Assembly (NCBI GenBank): GCA_010672925.1
Contig: JAAHFP010000002.1
Span: forward strand, 1 to 64,000
Source of the DNA: Symploca sp. SIO1C2
Lineage (GTDB): Bacteria; Cyanobacteriota; Cyanobacteriia; Cyanobacteriales; Coleofasciculaceae
DNA: 64,000 nt
Direction: 5' to 3'
The notes below the pieces were generated by a model. The model was not told the origin of the DNA. It searched no databases and saw nothing but the letters and a program-made list of their open reading frames with translations. The position numbers were made by a program, and so were the translations under genes. This document shows, piece after piece, positions 36,008 to 45,024 of the stretch. Numbering within the stretch: the stretch's first letter is position 1; every line of letters begins with the position of its first letter.

Positions 36008-36057
36008 AAAATCCAAAATCTAAAATCTAAAATCTAAAATCTAAAATCTAAAATCTT
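36008..36057. repeat. AATCTAA heptamer array at the TpsA-like start
   Basis: Seven copies of the heptamer AATCTAA (AAAATCT) run directly into the ATG at 36058 with no Shine-Dalgarno sequence; G-free sense strand. The region 35901-36007 has a HIP1 site and no gene. Confidence 0.9.
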
Positions 36058-38601
36058 ATGCCTCCTGCCTATTGCCTGGGAAGCCCCGAAACCCAACGCA
36101 AAGATGCTGCTGTTGGGTTTCACTTCGCTTTACCCAACCTACTTCTCTCCTGCTGTGCTACATTAATCCTACTAATAATTTTCGGTATTAAGACTCTTCG
36201 AGCACAACCCATAACCGCTGCTGCCGATGGCACTGCTACCCAGGTTACCTCTGCTAGTAGCAACCCCAACCAATTCGACATCAGTGGTGGCACTCACTCT
36301 GGTGCTAATTTATTTCACAGCTTTGAGCAGTTTCATCTTAATCCTAACCAAATTGCCAATTTCCTAACCTTACCCAATATTCAAAATATCCTAGGTCGAG
36401 TCGTTAGTGGGGATGCTTCTTTCATCGACGGTTTCATCCAAGTTACAGGAGGCAATTCCAACCTCTACCTAATGAATCCTGCGGGGATAATTTTTGGCCA
36501 GAAGGCGACCCTGAATGTGCCTGCATCCTTCGTCGCTACCACCGCCAATGGTATCCAAATCGGGGATGATTGGTTTAGTGCTACTGGTAACCAGAACTAT
36601 GGGGCTTTAGTTGGTTCTCCCAAGGGCTTGGCTTTTAGCAACTCACAACCTGGTTCTATTATCAATGCTGGTAATTTAACTACACCAGCAGGAGAGATGA
36701 TCACTTTAGTCGGGGGTATAGTAGTCAATACAGGAACCTTAGCCACTCCCAGTGGGGAAATTACCATTGCCGCAGTGCCAGGAGAGAAATTTGTCCGCCT
36801 CAGCCAAGCTGGAACTATACTCAGTTTTGACTTACCAGTGGCAACACAAGCAGAGTTGAATGCTAACTCTCCACCTCTGACACCCCTCTCTTTGCAACAA
36901 CTCATCACCCAGGATATTGGTAGTGCGACGGAGATGATGGTTGAGGATGGGGTAGTAACACTGACAGGTTCTGGTATGACTATTCCCGGAGAGTCAGGGA
37001 CTGCTGTGGTTTCTGGTACAGTAGATGTTGCTCATCAAACCCTCCCTACTGCTGGCACTATCCGCATTTTAGGTGACCAAGTAAGGGTGAGTAGAGCCAA
37101 TATTAATGCCTCTGGTCAACAGGCTGGCGGTACAGTATTAATTGGTGGAGACTATCAAGGTCAGGGAATACTACCCAATGCTTCCTCTACTTATGTTAGC
37201 AGTGACTCCGAGATTACCGCCGATGCTCTGCAAACAGGGGATGGTGGTCGGGTAATTGTTTGGGGAGACAAACTAACTGCATTCTACGGCGAGATTAGCG
37301 CTCGTGGTGGTAGCAGTGCGGGAAATGGCGGATTTGTGGAGGTATCGGGCAAATCAGACCTAATTTTTCGAGGAACAGTGGATTTGAGTGCTACCAATGG
37401 CAGTACAGGTAATTTACTGCTCGATCCGACTAATATCACCATTGTCGATGGGAATGGGGTCGCCGATGATGTTCAGGTGACAGGAGATAATCAAATACGG
37501 TTAGGAGATAACCCTGGTGCAACTTTTACCATCTCTGAAACTGCCCTAGAAAATCTCGCTGGTAATGCCAATGTGACTCTCCAAGCAACTAATAATATTA
37601 CGATTAATGATTTAACTGACAACTCACTAACCTTTGCTGCTGGTACAGGAGAGATCCAGTTTACTGCTGGTGGTAATTTCTTGATGAATCCTGGAGATAC
37701 CATTGCATCTCAGGGCAGAAAGCTCACAATTGCAGCAGCAAGTATTACCGCAGGAGAAATATCTACCTTTGATGGCGCTAGTGTTTTTGATGGGGATGAT
37801 CTGAGGCTTCCTGATGTTTCAGGAGATGTTCATTTAACTGCTACAAGTGGTGACATTAATGTAGAGCGAATTTTCGGTAAAGATATAATCATCGAAAGTA
37901 TTAACGGCAACATTCGCACCGGCTCTATTTCTAGTGAAGCTGCTAATTTTGGTCCAGGCAGCCATGCCAGTTTGACTGCTAGAAACGGTACTATTACCCT
38001 CAATGGTCGAATTAGGGCTGGAATAACTAATAAAACTAGCGACAGTACTATTACCATCGAAGCCGCCAGATTTATTGCTACTGTACCTCGAGAAATCATC
38101 GAAGCTGATACCCAAGGAAATCGAGTAGCAGATAATGGAGCAATCCAGACAGTTACTACCAGTCTTTATGCTTATCCTGGAAATGTAGACCCCCTAGACA
38201 ATCCTCCACGGGTGGGAACTGGTCAAATTCTCATCCAGTTTGCCAATCAACCACCAACGGTACAGGGTACTGGGGAAACTTTAATTACTATCCGAATACT
38301 GCAAGATACATCCTTTACTATCGGTACTTTTGATGGAACCGGTAGTGGTACGGAAGGAATAATTGGTATTGGTGCTGAACGTGCTCCTTCTGTCATTCCT
38401 TTACTAGAAGATAATCAATTCAGCGCCATTGATGATGCGGTTACTGCCACTGGACAAATACTGGAGTTAGAGCAGAATAATGCTAGGGGAATTACTTGTG
38501 ATAGTTCCAGTACCGATGAAAATGACGATTGTGGGTCTTTAAGTGAAGAAGATGATGTTTTGGAGGTGATATCAGATTCTTCTGAATCGTTACAAAATTA
38601 A
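36058..38601 (+). CDS. Filamentous-haemagglutinin N-terminal domain exoprotein (TpsA-like)
   Basis: 847 residues. An atypical N-terminus (MPPAYCLGSPETQRKDAAVGFHFALPNLL) is encoded by repeat DNA (AAACCCAACGCAAAG...TGTTGGGTTTC...), then a signal/membrane stretch (LLSCCATLILLIIFGIKTLRAQ). The TPS secretion domain follows (about 55-230): ISGGTHSGANLFHSFEQFHLNPNQIANFLTLPNIQNILGRVVSGDASFIDGFIQVTGGNSNLYLMNPAGIIFG. After that come beta-helix repeats and an acidic tail (DENDDCGSLSEEDD). Such proteins are exported by TpsB barrels; none is nearby. It is short for a TpsA, with no CHAT or adhesin C-terminus. The start codon placement at the end of a heptamer array is odd, and the real start may be a non-ATG codon further in. 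Confidence 0.85.
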   Translation: MPPAYCLGSPETQRKDAAVGFHFALPNLLLSCCATLILLIIFGIKTLRAQPITAAADGTATQVTSASSNPNQFDISGGTHSGANLFHSFEQFHLNPNQIANFLTLPNIQNILGRVVSGDASFIDGFIQVTGGNSNLYLMNPAGIIFGQKATLNVPASFVATTANGIQIGDDWFSATGNQNYGALVGSPKGLAFSNSQPGSIINAGNLTTPAGEMITLVGGIVVNTGTLATPSGEITIAAVPGEKFVRLSQAGTILSFDLPVATQAELNANSPPLTPLSLQQLITQDIGSATEMMVEDGVVTLTGSGMTIPGESGTAVVSGTVDVAHQTLPTAGTIRILGDQVRVSRANINASGQQAGGTVLIGGDYQGQGILPNASSTYVSSDSEITADALQTGDGGRVIVWGDKLTAFYGEISARGGSSAGNGGFVEVSGKSDLIFRGTVDLSATNGSTGNLLLDPTNITIVDGNGVADDVQVTGDNQIRLGDNPGATFTISETALENLAGNANVTLQATNNITINDLTDNSLTFAAGTGEIQFTAGGNFLMNPGDTIASQGRKLTIAAASITAGEISTFDGASVFDGDDLRLPDVSGDVHLTATSGDINVERIFGKDIIIESINGNIRTGSISSEAANFGPGSHASLTARNGTITLNGRIRAGITNKTSDSTITIEAARFIATVPREIIEADTQGNRVADNGAIQTVTTSLYAYPGNVDPLDNPPRVGTGQILIQFANQPPTVQGTGETLITIRILQDTSFTIGTFDGTGSGTEGIIGIGAERAPSVIPLLEDNQFSAIDDAVTATGQILELEQNNARGITCDSSSTDENDDCGSLSEEDDVLEVISDSSESLQN

Positions 38602-38690
38602 TTGTTTCTGGCTTCTTTTTGGACTGAAGTCCAACTACTGCAAACCCTACCTACCACCTAATACCTAATACCTAACACCTAACACCTAAC
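38602..38690. repeat. Hairpin repeat plus ACCTAAC heptamer array before the Hsp70 gene
   Basis: GGCTTCTTTTTGGACTGAAGTCCAACTACTGC (inverse of the repeat near 5510 and 33353), then CCTACCACCTAATACCTAATACCTAACACCTAACACCTAAC touching the ATG. Sense strand G-free. Confidence 0.85.
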
Positions 38691-40289
38691 ATGACCACTG
38701 TGGCAATTGATTTTGGGACGAGCAATACAGTTGTCTGTATCTTAGAATCTGACACCCAATCTCCCAAAAACCTCAGGTTTAATCGACTCTCTCGCATCTT
38801 CAAAAAGAAGACAGCTACAGGGGAAGTACAAGATATTCCGGTTGTACCAACATTGGTTTTTGTTAAAGGGAACAATGAACTCGTTTTGGGAGAGCAAGTT
38901 CGTGCACAACGCTGGGGATTTAACCAACCTGAACGGTTATTCAAAGCCTTTAAGCGGGACTTGGCGCTAGATTTTCAACCTCCACCTCAACAGATAGATG
39001 GCAACAGCTACAATGCCAAATCAATTGCCGAACTGTTTCTCCAAACCATCTGGCAGCAGTTATCTCAACAACGGATAGAACCGGAGAAGATAATCTTCAC
39101 AGTACCAGTAGGAGCATTTGAGAGGTATTTGGATTGGTTTCGAGACTTAGCCACTAAACTGAAAGTCCCCCAGGTGCAGCTGGTGGATGAATCTACCGCT
39201 GCGGCTCTTGGTTATGCTATCAAACGTCCTGGTGCTCTAGTTTTGGTAGTAGATTTTGGCGGTGGTACTTTGGATTTAAGCTTGGTGCGCACTGCTAGTA
39301 GTTACCAAATATCCCGGTATCAGGGAAGTAAACACAAAGAATTACGAGCACAAGTGCTGGCGAAGGCAGATGCCTATGTGGGTGGCATTGATATCGATAC
39401 TTGGATTGTGGAGCATTACCTCCAGCAAATTGGCTCTTCACGAGCAGAAGTGAAGGGAGTTGGTTGGCAGAATCTGTTGGAAATTGCAGAAAAACTGAAG
39501 ATTAGACTCTCGACAGCGGAGTCAGCGAAGGAGAGTTGGTTCGACGATGAAAACTTTATTGCTCACGAGTTGCTCTTAAGTCGGGAAGAATTAGAAGAGA
39601 TTCTCGAATCCCGCCAATTGCTCGAACAGCTGCGACAAGCTTTGGATGAGGTGTTAGCGATCGCTTATTCTCAGGGTATCACCAAATCTAAAATTGAGCA
39701 GGTGTTGCTGGTAGGGGGCAGTTGTTTACTTCCGGCGGTGCAGCAGTTAGTAATTTCCTACTTTGGCAGGAGTAAAGTAAAGTTAGATAAGCCTTTTGAA
39801 GCAGTAGCTCATGGAGCCTTAGCTTTGAGTAAGGTGGTGGAGGTAGATGATTATTTGCACCACAGCTATGGTATTCGCCTTTGGGAACCTTATACTCATA
39901 CTTATTCCTATTTTTCCCTTTTTGCTAAGGGGATGAAGTATCCCTGTAAACGTCCAGAACCTTTGACTTTGCAAGTAGCCAAGGATGGACAACAGGAGAT
40001 TCGTCTGGATGTTGGTGAAATCGCAGAGTTATCCCGAGCAGAAGTTACTTTTGATGCTCAAGGACGTATGAGCAGTAGCCAGCTGCATCAACATGAAGAA
40101 TATCGATCTTTGGATAGTAAGCATCAACAAGTTTGCGTGGCACGTCTCAAACCCCCAGGAAAGGTGAAGCAAGACAGGATTTCGGTGGAGTTTGAAGTGG
40201 ATAAAGAACGAGTGTTGTTAGTTACCGTCAGAGATTTGTTGACAAAGCGACTGTTAGTTAAAAAGAAAGCGATCGCTAAATTACAGTAA
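38691..40289 (+). CDS. Hsp70 family protein (DnaK-like ATPase)
   Basis: 532 residues. Actin-fold ATPase motifs: phosphate-1 VAIDFGTSNTVVCI (about 4-17), KIIFTVPVGA, LVDESTAAALGYA, phosphate-2 LVLVVDFGGGTLDLSLV (about 180-196), adenosine QVLLVGGSCLLPAVQQLV (about 340). The C-terminal part (from about 380) is shorter than a DnaK substrate-binding domain and has no EEVD-type tail. Such divergent Hsp70s are common in cyanobacteria, often beside exported or FHA-type proteins; here the TpsA-like gene is 89 bp upstream on the same strand. A chaperone role for that exoprotein is a guess only. Confidence 0.85.
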   Translation: MTTVAIDFGTSNTVVCILESDTQSPKNLRFNRLSRIFKKKTATGEVQDIPVVPTLVFVKGNNELVLGEQVRAQRWGFNQPERLFKAFKRDLALDFQPPPQQIDGNSYNAKSIAELFLQTIWQQLSQQRIEPEKIIFTVPVGAFERYLDWFRDLATKLKVPQVQLVDESTAAALGYAIKRPGALVLVVDFGGGTLDLSLVRTASSYQISRYQGSKHKELRAQVLAKADAYVGGIDIDTWIVEHYLQQIGSSRAEVKGVGWQNLLEIAEKLKIRLSTAESAKESWFDDENFIAHELLLSREELEEILESRQLLEQLRQALDEVLAIAYSQGITKSKIEQVLLVGGSCLLPAVQQLVISYFGRSKVKLDKPFEAVAHGALALSKVVEVDDYLHHSYGIRLWEPYTHTYSYFSLFAKGMKYPCKRPEPLTLQVAKDGQQEIRLDVGEIAELSRAEVTFDAQGRMSSSQLHQHEEYRSLDSKHQQVCVARLKPPGKVKQDRISVEFEVDKERVLLVTVRDLLTKRLLVKKKAIAKLQ

Positions 40290-40374
40290 TGTTGTTTGTT
40301 GTTTGTTATTTGTCATTGATCATTAGTCATTTGTTATTTGACCTCCTTGTCCCCCTTGTCTTCCAAGCCAAGAC

Positions 40375-40917
40375 TTACTCATCAATCCCATAATCTTCTT
40401 TCGTTTCCCCTTTAGGGAGTGCAGGAGCCAAAACTTCCCAGGCTTCTTCTGCTACTGGCAAAAATTTATCACGAGCCGCTTTAGCTTCAGCAAATTTCAT
40501 TAAAATCTTGGCAAAATTCTTATCAGTTGCCTTCTCTATTTGTTCCGGTGTTAGAGGTTCTGGAGAAAACAATGCTTCTATTACCGGACGCAAATCTATG
40601 GCCTGCTTGTAGGTTTCTTCTAAAGTAACTCTTAAACTAGCTAAATTAGCGATCGCTTTTACTGCACGGATAATTTCTGGTTCCTCTACTTCCGACTTCT
40701 CCTCTGGTGGTTCAACTACAATCAAATCCTCTACACTCAACCCATCGGCAAAGCTATTTTCATTAAGGCTCTCATCCTCTGGATCATCCATGCGGCGTTG
40801 AATTTCTTCCAAAGCCTTGTTACGAGTTCTGTCGTTATCTGTTCGTCCACTAACTTCGACAAACAGACCGAGTTCTTTTAAATCTTTAGTTGTATACTTT
40901 ACTGTGGCTCTTGGCAT
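40375..40917 (-). CDS. Hypothetical acidic protein
   Basis: From Met 40917 (MPRATVKYTTKDLKELGLFVEVSGR) 180 residues; the track's extra ten residues (MPVPPTHHLL) are encoded by a heptamer-like array. It has a basic start, an acidic linker (DDPEDESLNENSFADGL, VVEPPEEKSEVEEPEI), then a helical C-terminal half (AVKAIANLASLRVTLEETYKQAIDLRPVIEALFSPEPLTPEQIEKATDKNFAKILMKFAEAKAARDKFLP). Soluble, no motif I recognise. Convergent with the Hsp70 gene. Confidence 0.6.
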   Translation of the reverse strand: MPRATVKYTTKDLKELGLFVEVSGRTDNDRTRNKALEEIQRRMDDPEDESLNENSFADGLSVEDLIVVEPPEEKSEVEEPEIIRAVKAIANLASLRVTLEETYKQAIDLRPVIEALFSPEPLTPEQIEKATDKNFAKILMKFAEAKAARDKFLPVAEEAWEVLAPALPKGETKEDYGIDE

Positions 40918-40920
40918 AAG

Positions 40921-40962
40921 TAGGTGGTGGGTGGGTGGAACTGGCATCTTGCCAGTAGTAAG
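40921..40962. repeat. GGTGGGT array plus GGAACTGGCATCTTGCCAGT palindrome
   Basis: Directly before the hypothetical gene: GTAGGTGGTGGGTGGGTGGAACTGGCATCTTGCCAGTAG. It combines a short heptamer run and one copy of the GGCATCTTGCC palindrome family. Confidence 0.7.
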
Positions 40963-41094
40963 TATTAGGTGGTAAGTCTTAAGGGTAGGACTTAAGCATC
41001 GTACATAAGTACTATACCAAATTTGGTTGTTTCAGCCATTTGGAGTTCGGTAGACTTAATAGCCCAAGCATCTTCCGCTAAAACCCAAGACCTA

Positions 41095-41130
41095 CCACCT
41101 AAAACCTAAAACCTAAAACCTAAAACCTAG
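41095..41130. repeat. CTAAAAC heptamer array before purL
   Basis: CCTACCACCTAAAACCTAAAACCTAAAACCTAAAACCTAG, ending 13 bp before the purL ATG, G-free on the sense strand except at the edge. Confidence 0.85.
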
Positions 41131-41142
41131 CTCTGTACTTCC

Positions 41143-43545
41143 ATGTCTGGCTTCTCCCCTACTGGCTTGTCCCCAAAAGAAATAGCTGCTGTTAATCGAA
41201 TTTGCAGTAAACATGGTTTGAAACCCGAAGAGTACGAAGAAATTGTACAACGGTTGGGACGTCATCCCAATAAAGCTGAACTGGGCATGTTTGGCGTAAT
41301 GTGGTCAGAACACTGCTGTTATAAAAACTCCCGTCCTCTACTAAAACAATTTCCCACAACCGGCGATCGCATTCTAGTTGGTCCAGGAGAAAATGCTGGG
41401 GTTGTAGACTTGGGAGATGGACTGCAATTAGCATTCAAAATTGAATCCCATAATCATCCTTCCGCTATCGAACCCTTCCAAGGTGCAGCAACGGGAGTAG
41501 GGGGTATCCTACGGGATATCTTCACTATGGGGGCTCGTCCCATTGCCATCTTAAACTCCTTGCGTTTCGGTTCCCTGACAGATGCTCGTACCAGGCGAAT
41601 ATTTACCGGTGTAGTTGAAGGAATTGCTCACTATGGGAACTGTGTGGGAGTACCCACCGTCGGCGGTGAAGTCTACTTTGACTCGGCTTACAGTGGCAAT
41701 CCTTTGGTAAATGTTATGGCTTTAGGATTGATGGAAACTCCAGAAATTGTCAAATCTGGAGCATCCGGTATCGGCAATCCTGTATTATATGTTGGCTCCA
41801 CTACTGGGAAAGATGGTATGGGGGGAGCCAGTTTTGCTAGTACCGAACTCACCGATCAATCTATGGATGATCGTCCCGCAGTGCAAGTAGGAGATCCTTT
41901 TCTAGAAAAATCTTTGATTGAAGCTTGCTTAGAAGCATTTAAAACTGATGCAGTAGTTGCAGCCCAGGATATGGGAGCAGCGGGCATTACCTGTTCCACT
42001 TCCGAAATGGCGGCGAAGGGAGGTGTCGGAATTGAGCTAGATTTGGACTTAATTCCAGCACGAGAATTCGATATGGTTCCCTATGAATACCTACTCTCAG
42101 AATCCCAAGAAAGGATGCTGTTTGTTGCTTATAAAGGAAGGGAGCAGGAATTAATTGAGATTTTCCACCGTTGGGGACTCCACGCCGTGGTAGCAGGGAC
42201 AGTAATCGAGGAGCCAATTGTCAGAATTTTACACAATAATCAGGTAGCAGCAGAAATCCCAGCAACAGCCCTAGCAGATAATACCCCAATTTATCATCGA
42301 GAACTCTTAGCCCAACCCCCAGAATATGCAGCTCAAGCTTGGGAGTGGACTAGCCAATCCTTACCAGTTTGTACTAATGCTGGTATGGAAATTGCAGACA
42401 GTCTCCACAGTTGGAATGATATCCTACTTCAACTATTAGATAGCCCCACTATTGCTTCTAAACGCTGGGTTTATCGTCAGTATGACCATCAAGTACAGAA
42501 TAATACAGTAACTCTACCCGGTGATGCTGATGCTACCGTCATCCGGTTACGTCCAGTAGAAAATGCGGATAATTCAACAAACAACCAACAACAAACAACC
42601 AACAACAAACAACTAAAAGGTATTGCCGCAACTGTAGATTGCAATTCCCGATATGTCTATCTTGACCCTTACGAAGGAGCTAAAACTGTAGTTGCAGAAG
42701 CAGCACGTAATCTTAGTTGTGTCGGTGCTGAACCTTTGGCTGTTACCGATAATCTCAATTTTGGTTCTCCAGAAAAACCAGTAGGATACTGGCAACTAGC
42801 ATCCGCTTGTCGGGGAGTAGCAGATGCTTGTCGGGAAATGGGAACACCGGTGACTGGGGGCAATGTTTCCCTTTACAATGAAACCCTCGATGCTGCTGGC
42901 AATCCCCAACCCATTTATCCCACTCCAGTTATCGGTATGGTAGGATTAATTCCTGATTTTACCAAGACCTGCACTCAAGGCTGGCAAGCTACAGGGGATT
43001 TAATTTATTTATTGGGATTACCGATTACTACTTCTACTCCCCAAGTTTCCTTGGGTGGTTCGGAATATTTAGTCACTATTCATGGTTTAGTTACCGGAAA
43101 ACCACCAATAGTAGATTTTGAGTTGGAGCGTCGTCTACAATCAGTGACGCGGGAAAGTATTTCTCAAGGTTTGGTAAATTCGGCTCATGACTGTGCTGAG
43201 GGAGGATTAGCAATTGCTCTAGCGGAATCCTGTATTTCAGGTAAATTCGGTGCGGAAATTAACTTGGGTGTGACTAATGAATCCTTAGCACTCCGCTGGG
43301 ATGAATTACTGTTTGGGGAAAGTTCCAGCCGTATTCTGGTTTCTGTTAATCCTGAACAACAAGCTACTTGGGAAGCCTATTTAGATCAGCAGTTAAAGGG
43401 ATACTGGCAACAACTGGGGGTGGTGACTGGGGAAAATGCTGATTTACAAGTGCTTACAGGAGATAATCTAGCCCTAATTGAGGTTAAGATAAGTCAAATG
43501 TGTGAGTATTGGGAAAACGCGATCGCACGGCGTTTAAAAGTTTAG
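41143..43545 (+). CDS. purL: Phosphoribosylformylglycinamidine synthase subunit PurL
   Basis: 800 residues, the small (PurLQS-type) PurL. Family blocks: [87 protein letters not shown], then the second half [31 protein letters not shown] and [19 protein letters not shown]. It converts FGAR to FGAM with PurQ and PurS. Residues about 473-490 ([16 protein letters not shown]) are encoded by an AACAACCAACAACAAAC array at 42572-42614 between the two AIRS-like halves, a likely tolerated linker insertion. Confidence 0.95.
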   Translation: MSGFSPTGLSPKEIAAVNRICSKHGLKPEEYEEIVQRLGRHPNKAELGMFGVMWSEHCCYKNSRPLLKQFPTTGDRILVGPGENAGVVDLGDGLQLAFKIESHNHPSAIEPFQGAATGVGGILRDIFTMGARPIAILNSLRFGSLTDARTRRIFTGVVEGIAHYGNCVGVPTVGGEVYFDSAYSGNPLVNVMALGLMETPEIVKSGASGIGNPVLYVGSTTGKDGMGGASFASTELTDQSMDDRPAVQVGDPFLEKSLIEACLEAFKTDAVVAAQDMGAAGITCSTSEMAAKGGVGIELDLDLIPAREFDMVPYEYLLSESQERMLFVAYKGREQELIEIFHRWGLHAVVAGTVIEEPIVRILHNNQVAAEIPATALADNTPIYHRELLAQPPEYAAQAWEWTSQSLPVCTNAGMEIADSLHSWNDILLQLLDSPTIASKRWVYRQYDHQVQNNTVTLPGDADATVIRLRPVENADNSTNNQQQTTNNKQLKGIAATVDCNSRYVYLDPYEGAKTVVAEAARNLSCVGAEPLAVTDNLNFGSPEKPVGYWQLASACRGVADACREMGTPVTGGNVSLYNETLDAAGNPQPIYPTPVIGMVGLIPDFTKTCTQGWQATGDLIYLLGLPITTSTPQVSLGGSEYLVTIHGLVTGKPPIVDFELERRLQSVTRESISQGLVNSAHDCAEGGLAIALAESCISGKFGAEINLGVTNESLALRWDELLFGESSSRILVSVNPEQQATWEAYLDQQLKGYWQQLGVVTGENADLQVLTGDNLALIEVKISQMCEYWENAIARRLKV
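42572..42614. repeat. CAACAAA/CAACCAA heptamer array inside purL
   Basis: TTCAACAAACAACCAACAACAAACAACCAACAACAAACAACT, read in frame as Asn/Gln/Thr. Same unit as the array before purE (24325) and at 48402. Confidence 0.85.
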
Positions 43546-43578
43546 GTGATTTTCTCCGAAAGAATGTACCTATCGTAG

Positions 43579-43684
43579 TGGCGTGACACAGCTAAAACTG
43601 TGCAATAGAAAATCCACCGTTTTCCTTGTAAATTCAGGTATTTGAGCCATTTGCCTAATGAACCATTTTAGCTGTGTCACGCCA
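43579..43684. mobile_element. 106-bp MITE with 19-bp perfect terminal inverted repeats and GTAG duplication
   Basis: The left end TGGCGTGACACAGCTAAAA is the exact reverse complement of the right end TTTTAGCTGTGTCACGCCA. Both sides are flanked by GTAG (43575-43578 and 43685-43688), a likely 4-bp target duplication. The 68-bp centre has no ORF. A second repeat, GTGTTAGCGCAGCGTAACGCACC, follows directly. The track ORF 43570-43890 runs through it and is not a gene. The rest of the 43546-43856 gap holds nothing recognisable. Confidence 0.85.
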
Positions 43685-43856
43685 GTAGGGTGTGTTAGCG
43701 CAGCGTAACGCACCAAATTCTGGGTACAATCATTTTCAAAAATCGCCTTAGTTATCAGCGATTTTACAGAAAGCGACAAGGCAGGATGAGAAAGAAGGGA
43801 AGAAGGGAAGATTTCTTTCCTTTGTAGGGAGCAGTGTTCCACTCGTTGGGATGCCC

Positions 43857-44846
43857 CTAAGCAATTTGGAGATTGTCTGTAGAATTCCAATACTGAACAA
43901 GGTTAAGATCTTCCACAGAGTACTTCACAAACTCCGACTCCTTCATTGCCCCACAAGAACCCTTGAGTCGTAAAGTTCGATTTTCATCCCTGACTAATTC
44001 AGCTAGGTAAGTGTAGATTGAGTCATTCGGTGTTTTGCAGGTGAGCTCAGCTTTGATTGTACTATTATTGAAGCTTTGTTTAATAATTTTCCCTGCAACC
44101 TGGTAGTCAAACCAATCCCACCCATGCATAAGCATTAGCTCTCGCTCCAAAACCTGCATCGAAGTTGGTAAAATACTCCAGCCTCGATAAACTCTGTTCA
44201 TACATTCAATATCGCCGGTTCTAGTTAAGATTGATTTGAAGGAATCTCCATCTAAACCGCCGTAGTATCTACCAGTTGGAAAATCGATAGCAGTGGGAGC
44301 AAACCGATGGCCACCAAAGTGACTAGCTTGCCAAATCCTAACCTGACTCAAGGATAACTCAGTTACTATGGCCGATGCTTCTCGGTAAAAAGGTTTACCA
44401 TAGCGAGCGCAACATTTATCATGGCTACCGTGAGTACAAACCATAATATCTCGCGTTTCACTAGTTTCTAGTTCGCAATCTGGTTTCTCCCCTGCCAAAT
44501 ATTGTTCAACAACTCCTGCTACCTGCTCAATATTGGCCAGATTATACTCATACTTCTGGTAACCTCTGCTCAATACTCCCTGTTCCTGATCAAAAATTAA
44601 GACTTTTGTTCTATCAGTTGGTTGGGATTTGTTCGGAGCTAATAATAAAAATCTGACCCGAAGCTGGGACTGCTTAACCTGAGCAACTAAAGCTTGCAGA
44701 TTTGGGGGAATAGATTTAGACTCAAAAGCATTTCCTGCCCAAGGAGTGGGACATTCAACAAAAATATAGGTTGGGTAGTTCGTACCACTGCCAATAATAT
44801 CTTCTCCCGCTTGGCGTGAAGACTCTGCACAGAAAAAAGTGTTCAT
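43857..44846 (-). CDS. Sucrase/ferredoxin-like family protein
   Basis: 329 residues of the sucrase/ferredoxin-like family with a thioredoxin-like 2Fe-2S ferredoxin fold. N-terminal CAESSRQAGEDIIGSGTNYPTYIFVECPTPWAGNAF; middle DIMVCTHGSHDKCCARYGKPFY (Cys cluster) and VRIWQASHFGGHRFAPTAIDFPTGRYYG (the family's ASHxGGHRFA motif). The usual role is unknown; yeast Apd1 is a 2Fe-2S member linked to redox stress. It lies 168 bp downstream of the JmjC/cupin gene on the same strand, so it may be part of the same transcript, and could then be a redox partner. That link is inference. Confidence 0.8.
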   Translation of the reverse strand: MNTFFCAESSRQAGEDIIGSGTNYPTYIFVECPTPWAGNAFESKSIPPNLQALVAQVKQSQLRVRFLLLAPNKSQPTDRTKVLIFDQEQGVLSRGYQKYEYNLANIEQVAGVVEQYLAGEKPDCELETSETRDIMVCTHGSHDKCCARYGKPFYREASAIVTELSLSQVRIWQASHFGGHRFAPTAIDFPTGRYYGGLDGDSFKSILTRTGDIECMNRVYRGWSILPTSMQVLERELMLMHGWDWFDYQVAGKIIKQSFNNSTIKAELTCKTPNDSIYTYLAELVRDENRTLRLKGSCGAMKESEFVKYSVEDLNLVQYWNSTDNLQIA

Positions 44847-44890
44847 TAGTTTCTCTCCTTTAAGTTGTTATGTATTTAAACGGTATAGCG

Positions 44891-45024
44891 CAATTCAAAA
44901 TTCAAAATTCAAAATTCAAAAATAGGCTATTACTAGGTTTCCTGAAGTTATTAATGTCCTAACCTAAATGTGTAGTGCCATATATTCTGTTCCCCAATTC
45001 CCAATTCTTAATTCTTAATTCTTA
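44891..45024. repeat. AATTCAA and AATTCTT heptamer arrays
   Basis: CAATTCAAAATTCAAAATTCAAAATTCAAAA (44891-44922) lies about 45 bp before the sucrase/ferredoxin-like ATG; here the sense strand contains G, an exception to the usual orientation. A second array (AATTCCCAATTCTTAATTCTTAATTCTTAAT, 44993-45024) includes the TAA stop of the cupin gene. Confidence 0.75.

Noticed and set aside
43570-43890. Track ORF of 106 aa on the minus strand as a gene
   Set aside because: It runs through the MITE and a second repeat and overlaps the 3' end of the sucrase/ferredoxin-like gene.
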